From: UBA9926 sp038131595
GTDB taxonomy: Bacteria > Pseudomonadota > Gammaproteobacteria > Pseudomonadales > Azotimanducaceae
Assembly (NCBI GenBank): GCA_038131595.1
Contig: JAYPPR010000008.1
Coordinates: 1,178,001 to 1,242,000 of the forward strand
Direction of reading: 5' to 3'
DNA: 64,000 nt
Under the pieces are notes generated by a model. That model did not search any database. It was not told the DNA's origin and worked only from the letters and a program-made list of their open reading frames with translations. Position 1 is the stretch's first letter, and every line of letters starts with the position of its first letter. Positions 26,871 through 36,034 of this stretch are shown here, in pieces. The position numbers and the translations under genes are program-made.

Positions 26871-27899
26871 CTACCCGATCAAGCCTAAGCTTCGATCGAT
26901 ACACCAGTAAGTTGACCCGCTACCAATCAGGTAGATGGGCATCCATACCCATCGATCCGGGCTTATGACCGGAAATTGTTGCTTCGCGACAGTTCTCATC
27001 GTAGCGCCAATCCCCAGGACGACACCAATAAACAGGATCTGACCGATCTCGACCCCGATATTGAACATCAATAGCGCGGTGAGCACCTCTTCCTGAGGAA
27101 GCCCGATTTCCCGCAGCGCGCCTGCAAATCCAAGTCCGTGCAGCAGGCCAAATAGGACGCATACCCAGAACGAGTGACGCGCCACAAGCCCTTTAGCCAC
27201 CGAGTTTGCCTCTGGATTGAGGCGATGCCTTGCCGCTTCCACTGCTAGCACGAAAATGCTGAGCGCAATGAAAAATTCCGTGAGTTCCTGGGGTACTCGA
27301 ATGAGCGACAGGGCTGCAAGCGATAGGGTCAGACTATGGCCTAGCGTGAAAGCAGTGATTGCGATGAGCAGTTTTCTGGTGGCCAGCATTAAAACCAATG
27401 CCCATACAAAAAAGAGGTGATCAATACCGCCGAGGATGTGTTCAACGCCGAGCGCGGTGTAATCCTTCGCGACCGCGCCCCAGGCCATGCGCTCAGGAAC
27501 AAGAAACTCGTTTTGATCGCCGTTCAATAATTGGCGATAGGATCGGCCATCGAGCAAGTCAATCTTGATGACAGCTGCGCTTTGATTGATGCCAAGACCA
27601 GTAAAACGGATCGTTTGGCCAACCAGCCCCGCGTCACCGCACATCGTTTGCCATTCAAAGAGGATACCCGTCGCATCGAGGTTGGGTCGCCGGTCGCTCC
27701 CGTCCTCGCAATGAGCAGGAAGAAAGACTTGAATGGGCTCAGGCGTGGGTAGTGTTCTCGGCGTTTTCCAGCGCACGTCAAAAGTACCGACGCTGGTCTC
27801 CGTCATCTCAAAGAGCGACGGCGCAAGCTTGTGCGCGAATGTCAGTGGCGCGAGTGAGAAGATCGCGATGGCCGTAAAGCATCGAAGTGCAATGATCAT
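26871..27899 (-). CDS. HupE/UreJ family membrane protein
   Basis: A 342-residue protein with a signal peptide (ending TFAHK) and a periplasmic domain of about 135 residues. About six to seven membrane helices follow. The region GVEHILGGIDHLFFVWALVLM with TAFTLGHSLTLSLAAL, and later LLHGLGFAGALREIGLP and FNIGVEIGQI, is the HupE/UreJ pattern with conserved His likely to bind a metal. Family members are linked to nickel or cobalt handling. The gene overlaps ppiC by 4 bp and precedes the DUF3604 gene. A role in supplying metal for the PHP-like enzymes is a reasonable inference. Confidence 0.87.
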   Translation of the reverse strand: MIIALRCFTAIAIFSLAPLTFAHKLAPSLFEMTETSVGTFDVRWKTPRTLPTPEPIQVFLPAHCEDGSDRRPNLDATGILFEWQTMCGDAGLVGQTIRFTGLGINQSAAVIKIDLLDGRSYRQLLNGDQNEFLVPERMAWGAVAKDYTALGVEHILGGIDHLFFVWALVLMLATRKLLIAITAFTLGHSLTLSLAALSLIRVPQELTEFFIALSIFVLAVEAARHRLNPEANSVAKGLVARHSFWVCVLFGLLHGLGFAGALREIGLPQEEVLTALLMFNIGVEIGQILFIGVVLGIGATMRTVAKQQFPVISPDRWVWMPIYLIGSGSTYWCIDRSLGLIG

Positions 27900-28843
27900 T
27901 GGGGCGCCCCCATGACCTGGTAGCGGTCCCTTAGTCGCGCCAGCCCCTCAGAGAGGCTTTTCTCGCCGGCTTGGTTTCTAAGGGTGTACTCGATTGACGA
28001 CTTAACCTGGTCAAATGGCAGGCGGGTTGCCAGCTTTTGATCACTCAACCAGACATGGTGCAACCCATAGGGTGATGGCACCGCGGCACACCAGGTGTTG
28101 ACCCGGCAGTTGGCGAGGGCGGCAGTGAAAACTGGGCCGAATTCACGGGTCAATTGCGCGAGCGATTGATCGACGAATCGGTGCCCGGTAATAAATGGGT
28201 TCCCGAGGCTTATGGCTTCATCTGGTTGAGCGGACCGGTTACTGATGGTTTTGAGTATCTCTTTCGCTCGTTGCTCGGTGTCTTGCCGATTCTGATCCCA
28301 CTGGATAAAGACCTGGGTAAACGTGAATCGCTCGGGAGCAAGGTACTTCTCTTGTTCGTTCTCGTAAGTATCGCGAAGGGTTTGTTCCGATACCGGCTGA
28401 CGTTCTCCTACTGCTCGCAAGCTAGATTCCATCATTTGGACGAGGCGCCGTCTGGCAACGAGATCATTCACGTGCAGGTTCATTGCATAGGCTTGGTCTA
28501 ACAGCACTTCATCGGTCTCTTCAGACCCCTCATACATAAACCGCATGTCGCGAATGAGTCGTGCCTGGACGCCCTGATCTTGTAAGTGGAAGTGAAGTCG
28601 AAGAGATTCAGCAAGCAGGATATCTCGATCAATTTCGGTTTGAATGAGCTTTGCTTTGGCGTCACCGGTGAAGGCGCCGGCACCAAGCTGGGACCACTGC
28701 CTTTCAAGTTCGGCGATCCGCTGATCGGTCGGGTATTGCACCGTGAGGACTGGTGCTGGCTCAAACGCGCTAACCGATAAAAAGACGATCAGGCCGATGA
28801 GCCAAAAGTGGAGGGCTGGATGGGTCGTAAGTTTGCTCAACAT
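27896..28843 (-). CDS. Parvulin-type peptidyl-prolyl isomerase, membrane-anchored
   Basis: A 315-residue periplasmic PPIase-like chaperone with one N-terminal membrane helix (ALHFWLIGLIVFLSVSAF). The middle matches SurA/PpiC-like N-terminal helices. The C-terminal half (YLAPERFTFTQVFIQWDQ, then AISLGNPFITGHRF and SPYGLHHVWL) matches the parvulin domain. It should help fold exported proteins. It lies between a TetR gene (2 bp upstream) and hupE (4-bp overlap), so it is probably dedicated to the HupE or DUF3604 products of this operon. Confidence 0.85.
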   Translation of the reverse strand: MLSKLTTHPALHFWLIGLIVFLSVSAFEPAPVLTVQYPTDQRIAELERQWSQLGAGAFTGDAKAKLIQTEIDRDILLAESLRLHFHLQDQGVQARLIRDMRFMYEGSEETDEVLLDQAYAMNLHVNDLVARRRLVQMMESSLRAVGERQPVSEQTLRDTYENEQEKYLAPERFTFTQVFIQWDQNRQDTEQRAKEILKTISNRSAQPDEAISLGNPFITGHRFVDQSLAQLTREFGPVFTAALANCRVNTWCAAVPSPYGLHHVWLSDQKLATRLPFDQVKSSIEYTLRNQAGEKSLSEGLARLRDRYQVMGAPQ

Positions 28844-28845
28844 GC

Positions 28846-29451
28846 CTACTTATCCGGCGTTTCAGGTGGGGGAGCGGCCATTGCTGCGAGCCAGCTTGTC
28901 AGAATGCGACTGACGCGTTGATCGAGTTCCTCTGGCGTCAAGCCCACTCGTTTGGCATAGGGCAACCGAAAAATTCGATAGCCCCGCCCAAATGCAGAGA
29001 GCGCAACTTGCAGCGCATCAAGGTCATGGCGCTTGTCGATGGCGCCGTCAATGACATCTTTGCGGAGCTGGCTAAGTTGAGCCTCATACATGGGCATCGG
29101 GTCGACATCTGGGTCACCATCCAGGACGAGTAGCGCGCGAAGCTGACTATCGCTCGTGTGTTCTTGGTTGTGTTTAAGAAAGTTCCTCACCCTGCGGGAG
29201 ATAAACCCAGTCGTTGGTCCAGCTTCTTTGATTGAGTCGACGATGGCAGCAAACTGCTGGCTAATGGCCGACCGCAGCAGTTCCTGCCGGGAACCAAAGT
29301 AGTGATAAATGTTGCCGCGATTGACGCCAGCTGCCTCAGCAACTTCCTTGAGATTAAGCCCAGATAGCACTCCTCGCTGACGGATGAGATCCAAGGCAAC
29401 GTCGATCAACTTTTGCTCGGTCTCGGCGCGTCCTCTTTTTACTTTGGGCAT
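28846..29451 (-). CDS. TetR family transcriptional regulator of the ppiC-hupE-DUF3604 locus
   Basis: A 201-residue repressor. The N-terminal helix-turn-helix (LNLKEVAEAAGVNRGNIYHYFGSRQELL) is textbook TetR, and the C-terminal half is a ligand-sensing helical domain. It ends 2 bp before ppiC and its promoter faces the divergent DUF3604 gene. The 17-bp palindrome at 29552-29568 is the likely operator, controlling both directions. Confidence 0.9.
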   Translation of the reverse strand: MPKVKRGRAETEQKLIDVALDLIRQRGVLSGLNLKEVAEAAGVNRGNIYHYFGSRQELLRSAISQQFAAIVDSIKEAGPTTGFISRRVRNFLKHNQEHTSDSQLRALLVLDGDPDVDPMPMYEAQLSQLRKDVIDGAIDKRHDLDALQVALSAFGRGYRIFRLPYAKRVGLTPEELDQRVSRILTSWLAAMAAPPPETPDK

Positions 29452-29551
29452 ATCGGGTCCAGGATCTTGATGGTTGATCAGTCGTTTAGCGTAAGCCCAA
29501 TCAGCGCATTGCGCGGGGCAGTGTTAAGCGCTTATCATTGTGCCACAATAA

Positions 29552-29568
29552 TTTAGCATTATGCTAAA
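29552..29568. promoter_or_regulatory. Perfect inverted repeat, likely TetR operator
   Basis: TTTAGCAT-T-ATGCTAAA, a perfect 8-bp inverted repeat with a single-base centre. It lies about 100 bp from the TetR start and 150 bp from the DUF3604 start, in the divergent promoter region. Confidence 0.6.
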
Positions 29569-29718
29569 AATAGGTCTGTCACTTTTAGAGCGTTTTGGGC
29601 ACGAACCTCGATAACTGATCAATCGAGCCCCCTCTGATTCGTGAGAAGGAAACTCGGTCAGGCAAGTGGCTCAAAAATTGTTGCGAACGGATGATTGGTA
29701 GGGAAAGGGGAGCTAAGG

Positions 29719-31695
29719 ATGAAACAGCACTTTATGGGCAGCATCATGCTGTTGGCGCTCTCAGCGGCGTGCGTTATCGGCCAGTCGTTTGAGGCGCGGG
29801 CAGAGGGCGCCAGCGCGCCGGGTCAATTAACTGCCGAGCAGCAGAGCGTGAGGCCGCCCCCTAATCCGTATCGAAACGCTTACTACGGCGACCTGCACGT
29901 CCACACCACGAATTCGTTCGATGCTTACACCTTTGGCACGATCAGCACCCCAGCGGACGCCTATCGCTATGCTCAGGGTGAAGCCATCTGGCACCCCAGT
30001 GGGTATGAGATACAACTCGCCCGTCCTTTAGATTTCTATGCGGTGACCGACCACGCCATGTTCTTGGGCTTGCTTCGGGAAGCAGCCGACACGAACTCTG
30101 AATTTTCCAAGTATGAATTGTCTGAGCCGATGCACGATTTAAATGAATCGGTGAGCGGCAGTTTGTTATCGATCATCAAACGCGCAGGGTTGTTTCGCCC
30201 GTTTGCACGTGCGGTAAATGAGGGTTTACAGAATGGCACGGTAGACAAGGCGCTCGTAGATAGCGTGAGCCGAACCGTCTGGCAAAGCACGATTCAGGCG
30301 GCAGATGAGGCTTACCAGCCCGGGACTTTTACCACCTTCGCTGGCTATGAGTACACCTCGAGCGTCGAGCTTTACGACCGATACCTCCATCGAAACGTGA
30401 TTTTTCGGGGCACAGAGGGGCTGCCCGAGCAGTTATTTTCGAGGCTAGATAGCCAAGATCCCGAAAAGTTGTGGGACTGGATGAGTGAACTCCGAGCCAA
30501 TGGCGTTGATAGTCTTGCCATCCCGCATAACTCCAATATCTCGGGGGGCGCGGCCTTTGCCCTGGCGGATTACGAAGGGGCCCCGATCGACGATGAGTAT
30601 GCGAAGAAGCGTGCAGAGAACGAGCCTTTGGTCGAAATCACGCAAGTAAAGGGCACGTCTGAGACTCATCCGCTGCTATCAACCAACGATGAATGGGCTG
30701 ATTTTGAGGTTAGGACCAATCACCCTGGCGAGGAAGATGCGAGCAATCTGCCGGGCAGCTACGTGAGAGATGCCTACTTGCGCGGCCTCACATTGTCAGA
30801 AATGGGGATTACCAACCCTTACCAATTTGGTGTCATTGGATCGAGCGATACGCATGTTGCTGGAACCTCTGATAATGAGGCGGCCTTTTTCTCAAAGATT
30901 GGCGTCCTAGATGGCACCGCCGAACTCAGGGGCTCGGTGCCGTTTAACCGGTTCTATGCAACCATCGCGAGGTTTGTGCAGCCAGAGGCGCTTACCGAAG
31001 TTGATGGCAACCATTATTTGGCGGTGAGTCCCCGGTTAATCCGATTCTCGGCCTCGGGTCTTGCAGGCGTTTGGGCTGAAGAAAACACCCGCGAATCCAT
31101 CTACGATGCTTTCAAGCGCAAAGAGACGTTTGCCACGAGTGGTCCGAGAATGAAGATCCGCCTCTTTGCAGGGTATGACCTTGCAGACGCCGATCTAGAG
31201 GGGCAGGGGCTTCTTGCGAGGGCGTATGCCAACAATACAGCCATGGGCGGTGACTTGGCGCCTCAAGCGTCCATGAGTCCGACGTTCCTGGCATGGGCGA
31301 TAGCTGATCCCATGGGTGCGCCGCTTCAGAGACTTCAGATGATTAAGGGTTGGCTGGAAGAGGGTGAACCCAGAGAACAAGTGTTTGATATTGCCTGCTC
31401 AGATGGCCTAACCGTTGACCCGGTTACTCATCGCTGTCCAGACAATGGTGCAATCGTGGATTTGAGTGATTGCTCGACCTCCGCCCATGACGCTGCGACC
31501 GAGCTCAAAGTGCTTTGGCAAGACCCCGATTTCGATGCGGATCAAGACGCCTTCTACTACGCCAGGGTGCTGGAAAACCCTGTATGTCGATGGTCGACGT
31601 GGGATGCTGTGCGTGAGGGTGAAGCACCGCGATCAGATATCCCCAAGACCATTCAGGAGAGAGCGTGGTCATCGCCGATCTGGCTGCAGCGATGA
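29719..31695 (+). CDS. Exported DUF3604 protein (PHP-like metalloenzyme)
   Basis: A 658-residue secreted protein of the DUF3604 family. I chose the ATG at 29719 because AGGGGAG lies about 8-10 nt upstream, not the upstream TTG. The signal peptide ends around FEARAEG. YYGDLHVHT gives a PHP-type HxH. FYAVTDHAMFLG, IPHNSN and FGVIGSSDTHVAG supply further His and Asp expected to bind metals, as in PHP phosphoesterases and amidohydrolase-like folds. The C-terminus holds paired Cys (CSDGL, CPDNG, CSTSA, CRWSTWD) likely to form disulfides. The family reaction is undescribed. It is divergent from its broken paralogue's operon and may share the palindromic operator. Confidence 0.88.
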   Translation: MKQHFMGSIMLLALSAACVIGQSFEARAEGASAPGQLTAEQQSVRPPPNPYRNAYYGDLHVHTTNSFDAYTFGTISTPADAYRYAQGEAIWHPSGYEIQLARPLDFYAVTDHAMFLGLLREAADTNSEFSKYELSEPMHDLNESVSGSLLSIIKRAGLFRPFARAVNEGLQNGTVDKALVDSVSRTVWQSTIQAADEAYQPGTFTTFAGYEYTSSVELYDRYLHRNVIFRGTEGLPEQLFSRLDSQDPEKLWDWMSELRANGVDSLAIPHNSNISGGAAFALADYEGAPIDDEYAKKRAENEPLVEITQVKGTSETHPLLSTNDEWADFEVRTNHPGEEDASNLPGSYVRDAYLRGLTLSEMGITNPYQFGVIGSSDTHVAGTSDNEAAFFSKIGVLDGTAELRGSVPFNRFYATIARFVQPEALTEVDGNHYLAVSPRLIRFSASGLAGVWAEENTRESIYDAFKRKETFATSGPRMKIRLFAGYDLADADLEGQGLLARAYANNTAMGGDLAPQASMSPTFLAWAIADPMGAPLQRLQMIKGWLEEGEPREQVFDIACSDGLTVDPVTHRCPDNGAIVDLSDCSTSAHDAATELKVLWQDPDFDADQDAFYYARVLENPVCRWSTWDAVREGEAPRSDIPKTIQERAWSSPIWLQR

Positions 31696-32105
31696 CACTT
31701 ACCCACCCTGCATTAGGGCAGCCTAATTACAACTGATGAGTGGCCTCGCCGCTCCCACGGTTGGCGTTAACGATGCCGGGTGGAAGCATGGCGAGTGCCA
31801 TGACCCCCTGCTTCGCGACACCTAGCCTCCGCGGTTGATCACAACGCACAGTCTGCCGGCGTAGTTGCGGCAGATCTTCTTGCCGCATGGGAAACGCGGC
31901 GTTTGGTTGGTCAAGTGCGAGGTGCTTCTCCGTTGGATGAGCGCTCCCCGAATAATTAATCCGCCGTTTTGCCCTCATGATCTGCGTTGATCTGATGGGT
32001 TACGAATGTCATTAGTCCGCCCGGGCACTCTCGAGCGCTGGCTCGCAAAGTTGACCATAGTCTGAAATAGTAGACCGAACACCACACTTGGATGAAGGCG
32101 TAGCA
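31696..32105. other. Intergenic region without a recognised gene
   Basis: 410 bases between the DUF3604 gene and the aminotransferase. A minus-strand frame at 31727-31978 is open but has unlikely composition and no ribosome binding site. No hairpin with a T run was seen. Confidence 0.5.
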
Positions 32106-33485
32106 ATGGGAATGGAAAGCCATAATTTACCCACTTACCAGAGTAGCGAAGGCGATTACCGCCACGTGTTTTCTTACCACCCGATGGATATCCCTATTGC
32201 TAGAGCGGATGGCGTGTATCTTTTTGATGACAACGACAACCGCTACTTTGATGTGTCCGGTGGACCGATGGCGGTGAACTTGCCGCACAACCATCCCCGA
32301 ATGAAGGCGGCGATCACTGAACAACTCGATAAGTACAGCTACACGCATCCCGTTTTGGCAGACCCTCTGAGAGCGAAATTCTGCAGGATGCTGGCTGAAG
32401 TGACGCCCGGCGATCTAGATCATATCTATTTGGTGTCAGGTGGCTCTGAGGCGGTCGAAACCGCCATCAAGGCTGCCCGGCAAGCGCAAATGGCGCGCGG
32501 GTTTAAAGACAAATACAAGATCATCAGCCATCACGACAGCTATCACGGCATGACGCTAGCGACGCTCGGCGTGTCAGGGTCTCCGGGCACGCACAAGCCT
32601 TATGTGCCGATGATTCCCAAGTGGCCTCACATTCGCCAGTACTCTGACTTCGATAAGCCCGATCACTTAAGCCGAGAGGAGTGGGGTGTCGAGTGTGCCA
32701 AAGCACTGGAAACGGCTATTCACTACGAAGGTGAGCAAACGGTCGCTGCTTTTATTGCCACGCCCCATGGCGCCGGACCGGATTACGGTGTCGTGCCGCC
32801 CACGAGTTACTGGCAGACAATTCGGGAAATTTGCGATCGATACAATGTCTTGCTCATTGCCGATGAGGTCGTGTCTGGGTTTGCGCGAACAGGCGAGTGG
32901 TTTGCGATGGAACACTTTGGCGTCACTCCCGATATTATGACGCTCGCAAAAGGCATCTCCAGTTGCTATGTCCCCCTCGGCGCCGTTGCCATTTCAGCGT
33001 CCCTGAATCAGCCCTTCGCGGACGGACATGCGCACTTTATTCACGGGTTTACCAACGGCGGGCATCCGCTGGCCTGTGCCGCCGGTATTGAGTTGCTGGA
33101 AATCATCAAGGATGAGCAATTGCTTGAGAATTGCAGGAAGCAAGAATCGGTTTTGTTCTCCTACAAGGAATCGCTGCTAGCCCACCCAACGGTAAAAGAT
33201 GTGCGAGGTTGGGGACTCTTTATGGTGCTCGAGCTTGTGAAAGATAAGAGCACGATGGAGTTCTTCGAGCCGTCACTTCAGGCGGAGCACCTGTTTCAGG
33301 CCATCACGCTAAAAAATGGTCTTGTCATGTATGGCAGTTTGTACGGTGCCCGCCGGCAGCCTGCGTTTCGTCGAGGGCTGCCCGCCTGGATCTCGCCGCC
33401 GCTATCAATTTCGAGTGACGAGATTCACGACATGATGGGTCGTCTAGACAGCGCGCTCACCGAGTGGGAAAGCGCGGTGCTTTAG
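32106..33485 (+). CDS. Class III (aspartate aminotransferase family) PLP aminotransferase
   Basis: A 459-residue PLP enzyme of class III (GABA/ornithine/omega-amino acid type). I prefer the ATG at 32106 to the TTG at 32088. Motifs: GGSEAVETAIKAAR for phosphate binding, HHDSYHGMTLATLGVSG, IADEVVSGFARTGEWF (Asp contacting the pyridine N), and TLAKGISSCYVPLGA with the Schiff-base Lys. The C-terminus (LPAWISPPLSIS) is normal. It converts an amine or beta/omega-amino acid to an aldehyde or keto acid using a keto acid acceptor. The neighbouring aldehyde dehydrogenase, although convergent, could oxidise such an aldehyde. The substrate is unknown. Confidence 0.9.
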   Translation: MGMESHNLPTYQSSEGDYRHVFSYHPMDIPIARADGVYLFDDNDNRYFDVSGGPMAVNLPHNHPRMKAAITEQLDKYSYTHPVLADPLRAKFCRMLAEVTPGDLDHIYLVSGGSEAVETAIKAARQAQMARGFKDKYKIISHHDSYHGMTLATLGVSGSPGTHKPYVPMIPKWPHIRQYSDFDKPDHLSREEWGVECAKALETAIHYEGEQTVAAFIATPHGAGPDYGVVPPTSYWQTIREICDRYNVLLIADEVVSGFARTGEWFAMEHFGVTPDIMTLAKGISSCYVPLGAVAISASLNQPFADGHAHFIHGFTNGGHPLACAAGIELLEIIKDEQLLENCRKQESVLFSYKESLLAHPTVKDVRGWGLFMVLELVKDKSTMEFFEPSLQAEHLFQAITLKNGLVMYGSLYGARRQPAFRRGLPAWISPPLSISSDEIHDMMGRLDSALTEWESAVL

Positions 33486-33624
33486 ACACTAGCTCGAGGA
33501 ATGTCGACTTTAGACCTGCGCTAAGACCCTGACTGCAGGGGTGATGGCTAAGTCAAGCGCTGCCTCTTGCCAGCGCCGATCATCTCCCCCGCAGTTATAG
33601 ATCGGCAGGAATAAATTAGCAGGA

Positions 33625-35085
33625 TTAAATCGGGCCTAGGACCTTACTGATCCGCTTGCGAAATTTCTCACCGAAGGGCGGTCTTGCGCCAATGATGGGC
33701 AGCACGTCGATCATCGTCTGGCTGTAAACAGCGCGGGAATGACTCATCGTGATAAAGCCTTCAGGGCCATGATAGGCACCCATGCCTGAGGCGCCGATAC
33801 CACCAAACGGGAGGTCCTCTTGCACATAGTGGAGCGTGATGTCATTGACGCAAACGCCCCCGCTTGGGACGTTGTGCAGTAGGTAGTCCTGCTCTTTTTT
33901 GTCTTTTCCGAAGTAGTAGAGCGCTAGCGGATTACGTCTTGGCTCGATCTTGTCGGGTACCTCAGCGATATCTCGATACGTCATGATCGGAAGTACCGGA
34001 CCAAATATTTCCTCCTGCATAACTTGCATATCCTCGGTGACGTCTTGGAGGATGTGGAGCGGCATGCGCCGGTTACTGGCGCTCGTTTGATAGCCTGGGC
34101 TGCCGACGATCGTCAGCGTGGCACCTTTGGCCACCGCGTCCTCTATATAGCCTTGCAATCGCTTTAAGTGCCGCTCATCAATGATGCCGGTGTAATCGTC
34201 GTTCTCAGTGATATTGGGGTACATTGATTCTGCTTCAGCCTTGACCCGTGCAATCAGCTGCTTCTCAAGTTCCTCCGGAACCAGAACATAGTCGGGGGAA
34301 AGACAAAGTTGACCGCCGTTTAGAAGCTTGCCGAAGGTAAGGCGAGTACCCGCAAGGTCGAGCTTTGCGGTTCTGCCGATGACGACGGGTGACTTTCCGC
34401 CGAGCTCGAGGGTCACAGGTACCAAATGCTTAGCGGCTGCCTGCATGACTTGGCGGCCAATATGCGACGAACCCGTAAACAGCAAATGATCGAAAGGCAG
34501 CTCGGCGAATCGTTGGCTGACGTCAACGCCGCCTGTCACGACAGCGACCTCTTCTTGCGCGAAGTATTTGGGTACAACCTCAGCAAATAACGCAGCGGTC
34601 TCGGGAACATGCTCAGAAGGTTTTAAAAGGGCACGGTTGCCCGCCGCAAGGGCGTTAGTCAGTGGCGCCACCGTGAGCCCGAAGGGCAGATTCCATGGTG
34701 AAATGATGCCAACGACGCCTTTTGGGAAGTATTTCACTTGGCTCTTCCCGCCTAATAGATTCATTGGAGTATTGGTCTTGCGGGATACCGGCTTCATCCA
34801 GTCTTTGAGATGCTTGATCGAGTAATCGATGGCTTCCACTTTCGACGCGTACTCTGAGAACAAGCTGAACTCGTAGGATCTCGCGTTGCCGTACTCTCGC
34901 TTTGTTGTCGATGCAAATGATGTCTTGTTCTCAACAATGAGTGCCTTTAGTCGCTTCAGTCGATCTACGCGGGTTGCGTGAGTGACTTCACCTTCCGCTC
35001 TGAAATGAGCGCGCTGCAGTTCCACGAGGGCTCTAAGGTTTTGAACGTCTAGTTCTGTCACGTTGTCGAATTCAGCTGTGCTCAT
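33625..35085 (-). CDS. Coniferyl aldehyde dehydrogenase-like enzyme
   Basis: A 486-residue NAD(P)-dependent aldehyde dehydrogenase of the short class-3/coniferyl aldehyde dehydrogenase group. Visible are IISPWNLPFGLTVAPL, ALLKPSEHVPETA, FTGSSHIGRQVM, the general-base Glu in LELGGKSPVVIG and the catalytic Cys in NGGQLCLSPDYV. The C-terminal part has VCVNDITLHYVQEDLPFGGIGASGMGAYHG, seen in order. It oxidises aldehydes, often aromatic or long-chain, to acids in the cytoplasm. A TetR repressor gene lies 51 bp upstream in the same direction, and its operator-like repeats probably control both genes. Confidence 0.9.
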   Translation of the reverse strand: MSTAEFDNVTELDVQNLRALVELQRAHFRAEGEVTHATRVDRLKRLKALIVENKTSFASTTKREYGNARSYEFSLFSEYASKVEAIDYSIKHLKDWMKPVSRKTNTPMNLLGGKSQVKYFPKGVVGIISPWNLPFGLTVAPLTNALAAGNRALLKPSEHVPETAALFAEVVPKYFAQEEVAVVTGGVDVSQRFAELPFDHLLFTGSSHIGRQVMQAAAKHLVPVTLELGGKSPVVIGRTAKLDLAGTRLTFGKLLNGGQLCLSPDYVLVPEELEKQLIARVKAEAESMYPNITENDDYTGIIDERHLKRLQGYIEDAVAKGATLTIVGSPGYQTSASNRRMPLHILQDVTEDMQVMQEEIFGPVLPIMTYRDIAEVPDKIEPRRNPLALYYFGKDKKEQDYLLHNVPSGGVCVNDITLHYVQEDLPFGGIGASGMGAYHGPEGFITMSHSRAVYSQTMIDVLPIIGARPPFGEKFRKRISKVLGPI

Positions 35086-35136
35086 GATGTGTTTCTCTCA
35101 GGGGGTTGGGTTCGTAGTGGGGTGGGAGTGCGGGCG

Positions 35137-35868
35137 CTAAGTACGGCTTAGCTGAGCGTTCGCTGGCTCACCGCGAATTCCCTCAATGATGCGAACGGCG
35201 TTTTTTACAAATAGCGGTTTGGAGGCAAAACTCTCGATAAGCGCGCTGACGTCGCCGGGCAAATCTTCTTGATCGAGCGCTGGTCCTTGATCTGAGCGAG
35301 TTGCGCCAATCAACAGAACGCCCATTGTCTTAACCACTTCTGTCGCTTGCTCTGAACTAAGCGCGAGGGCAGCCGAAGTCTTGGCCGCGATGGTCTCAAC
35401 TTGCCCAATGAATAGCCGCTTCGATGCAATCAGGCGATCAATAGCCACATTATGTTCGATAACATGTTCAAGCCTAATGAGAAGCGGAACGAACGTGCCG
35501 TCAGCCATCGCAGTGGTGTAGAGCAGTTCAGCGTAGCGCTCGCTGGTTAACTGACTCGGTAGTGAGGCGATGAACGCTTCACTCCAGCGCTCAAGGCTCT
35601 GTTCGTACAGCGTCAGAAAAAGCTCTTCTTTAGTCTGGAAGTAAAGGTATAGGGTGCCTTTGACAACGTCAGCACGCTTGGCGAGCTGAGTTAATGAGAA
35701 CGCCTCGTAACCCACTTCTAAAAAATAGGATTCCGCGTCGTCGAGTACTCGTTGTCGTCTCGCAGCTTTTTGTTCAGCGCTTCTCGCGCGCTGGCGAAAA
35801 TTGGCGACCGTTTTCAATGTCTTGCTCTCCACGTGGGCTGGGGCACGAGTGGTCCCATACCACGGCAA
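35137..35868 (-). CDS. TetR family regulator upstream of the aldehyde dehydrogenase
   Basis: A repressor of up to 243 residues; the true start may be some codons inside the frame, as the first 25 residues do not match the family. The helix-turn-helix is FSLTQLAKRADVVKGTLYLYFQTKEELFLTLYE. The C-terminal domain resembles TetR proteins that sense fatty-acid-like or aldehyde ligands. It lies in the same direction as the aldehyde dehydrogenase gene. Two copies of a TGAC-N5-GT(C/T)A element just upstream suggest autoregulation of this unit. Confidence 0.85.
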   Translation of the reverse strand: MPWYGTTRAPAHVESKTLKTVANFRQRARSAEQKAARRQRVLDDAESYFLEVGYEAFSLTQLAKRADVVKGTLYLYFQTKEELFLTLYEQSLERWSEAFIASLPSQLTSERYAELLYTTAMADGTFVPLLIRLEHVIEHNVAIDRLIASKRLFIGQVETIAAKTSAALALSSEQATEVVKTMGVLLIGATRSDQGPALDQEDLPGDVSALIESFASKPLFVKNAVRIIEGIRGEPANAQLSRT

Positions 35869-35874
35869 TATAAA

Positions 35875-35910
35875 TGACTGGTAGTTATTTATATAACTGA
35901 CTGGTGGTCA
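35875..35910. promoter_or_regulatory. Two tandem TGACTGGT operator-like elements
   Basis: TGACTGGTAGTTA at 35875-35887 and TGACTGGTGGTCA at 35898-35910 are 23 bp apart. Each approximates a TGAC-N5-GTCA inverted repeat, and they lie just before the TetR gene. Confidence 0.6.
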
Positions 35911-36034
35911 TTTCAAGTGCTGCGAACGGCGTGATGCTGAGCAACAGATCAGGCCGAGGGAAATTCAGACATCCATTGGGCTCCTGATGAGCGCGCGATC
36001 CCCCCTGGTCTGAGACTCAGGCTTGTTCTGGTGG

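Noticed and set aside
31727..31978. 83-codon minus-strand frame
   Set aside because: No family resemblance, no ribosome binding site, and composition unlike its neighbours.
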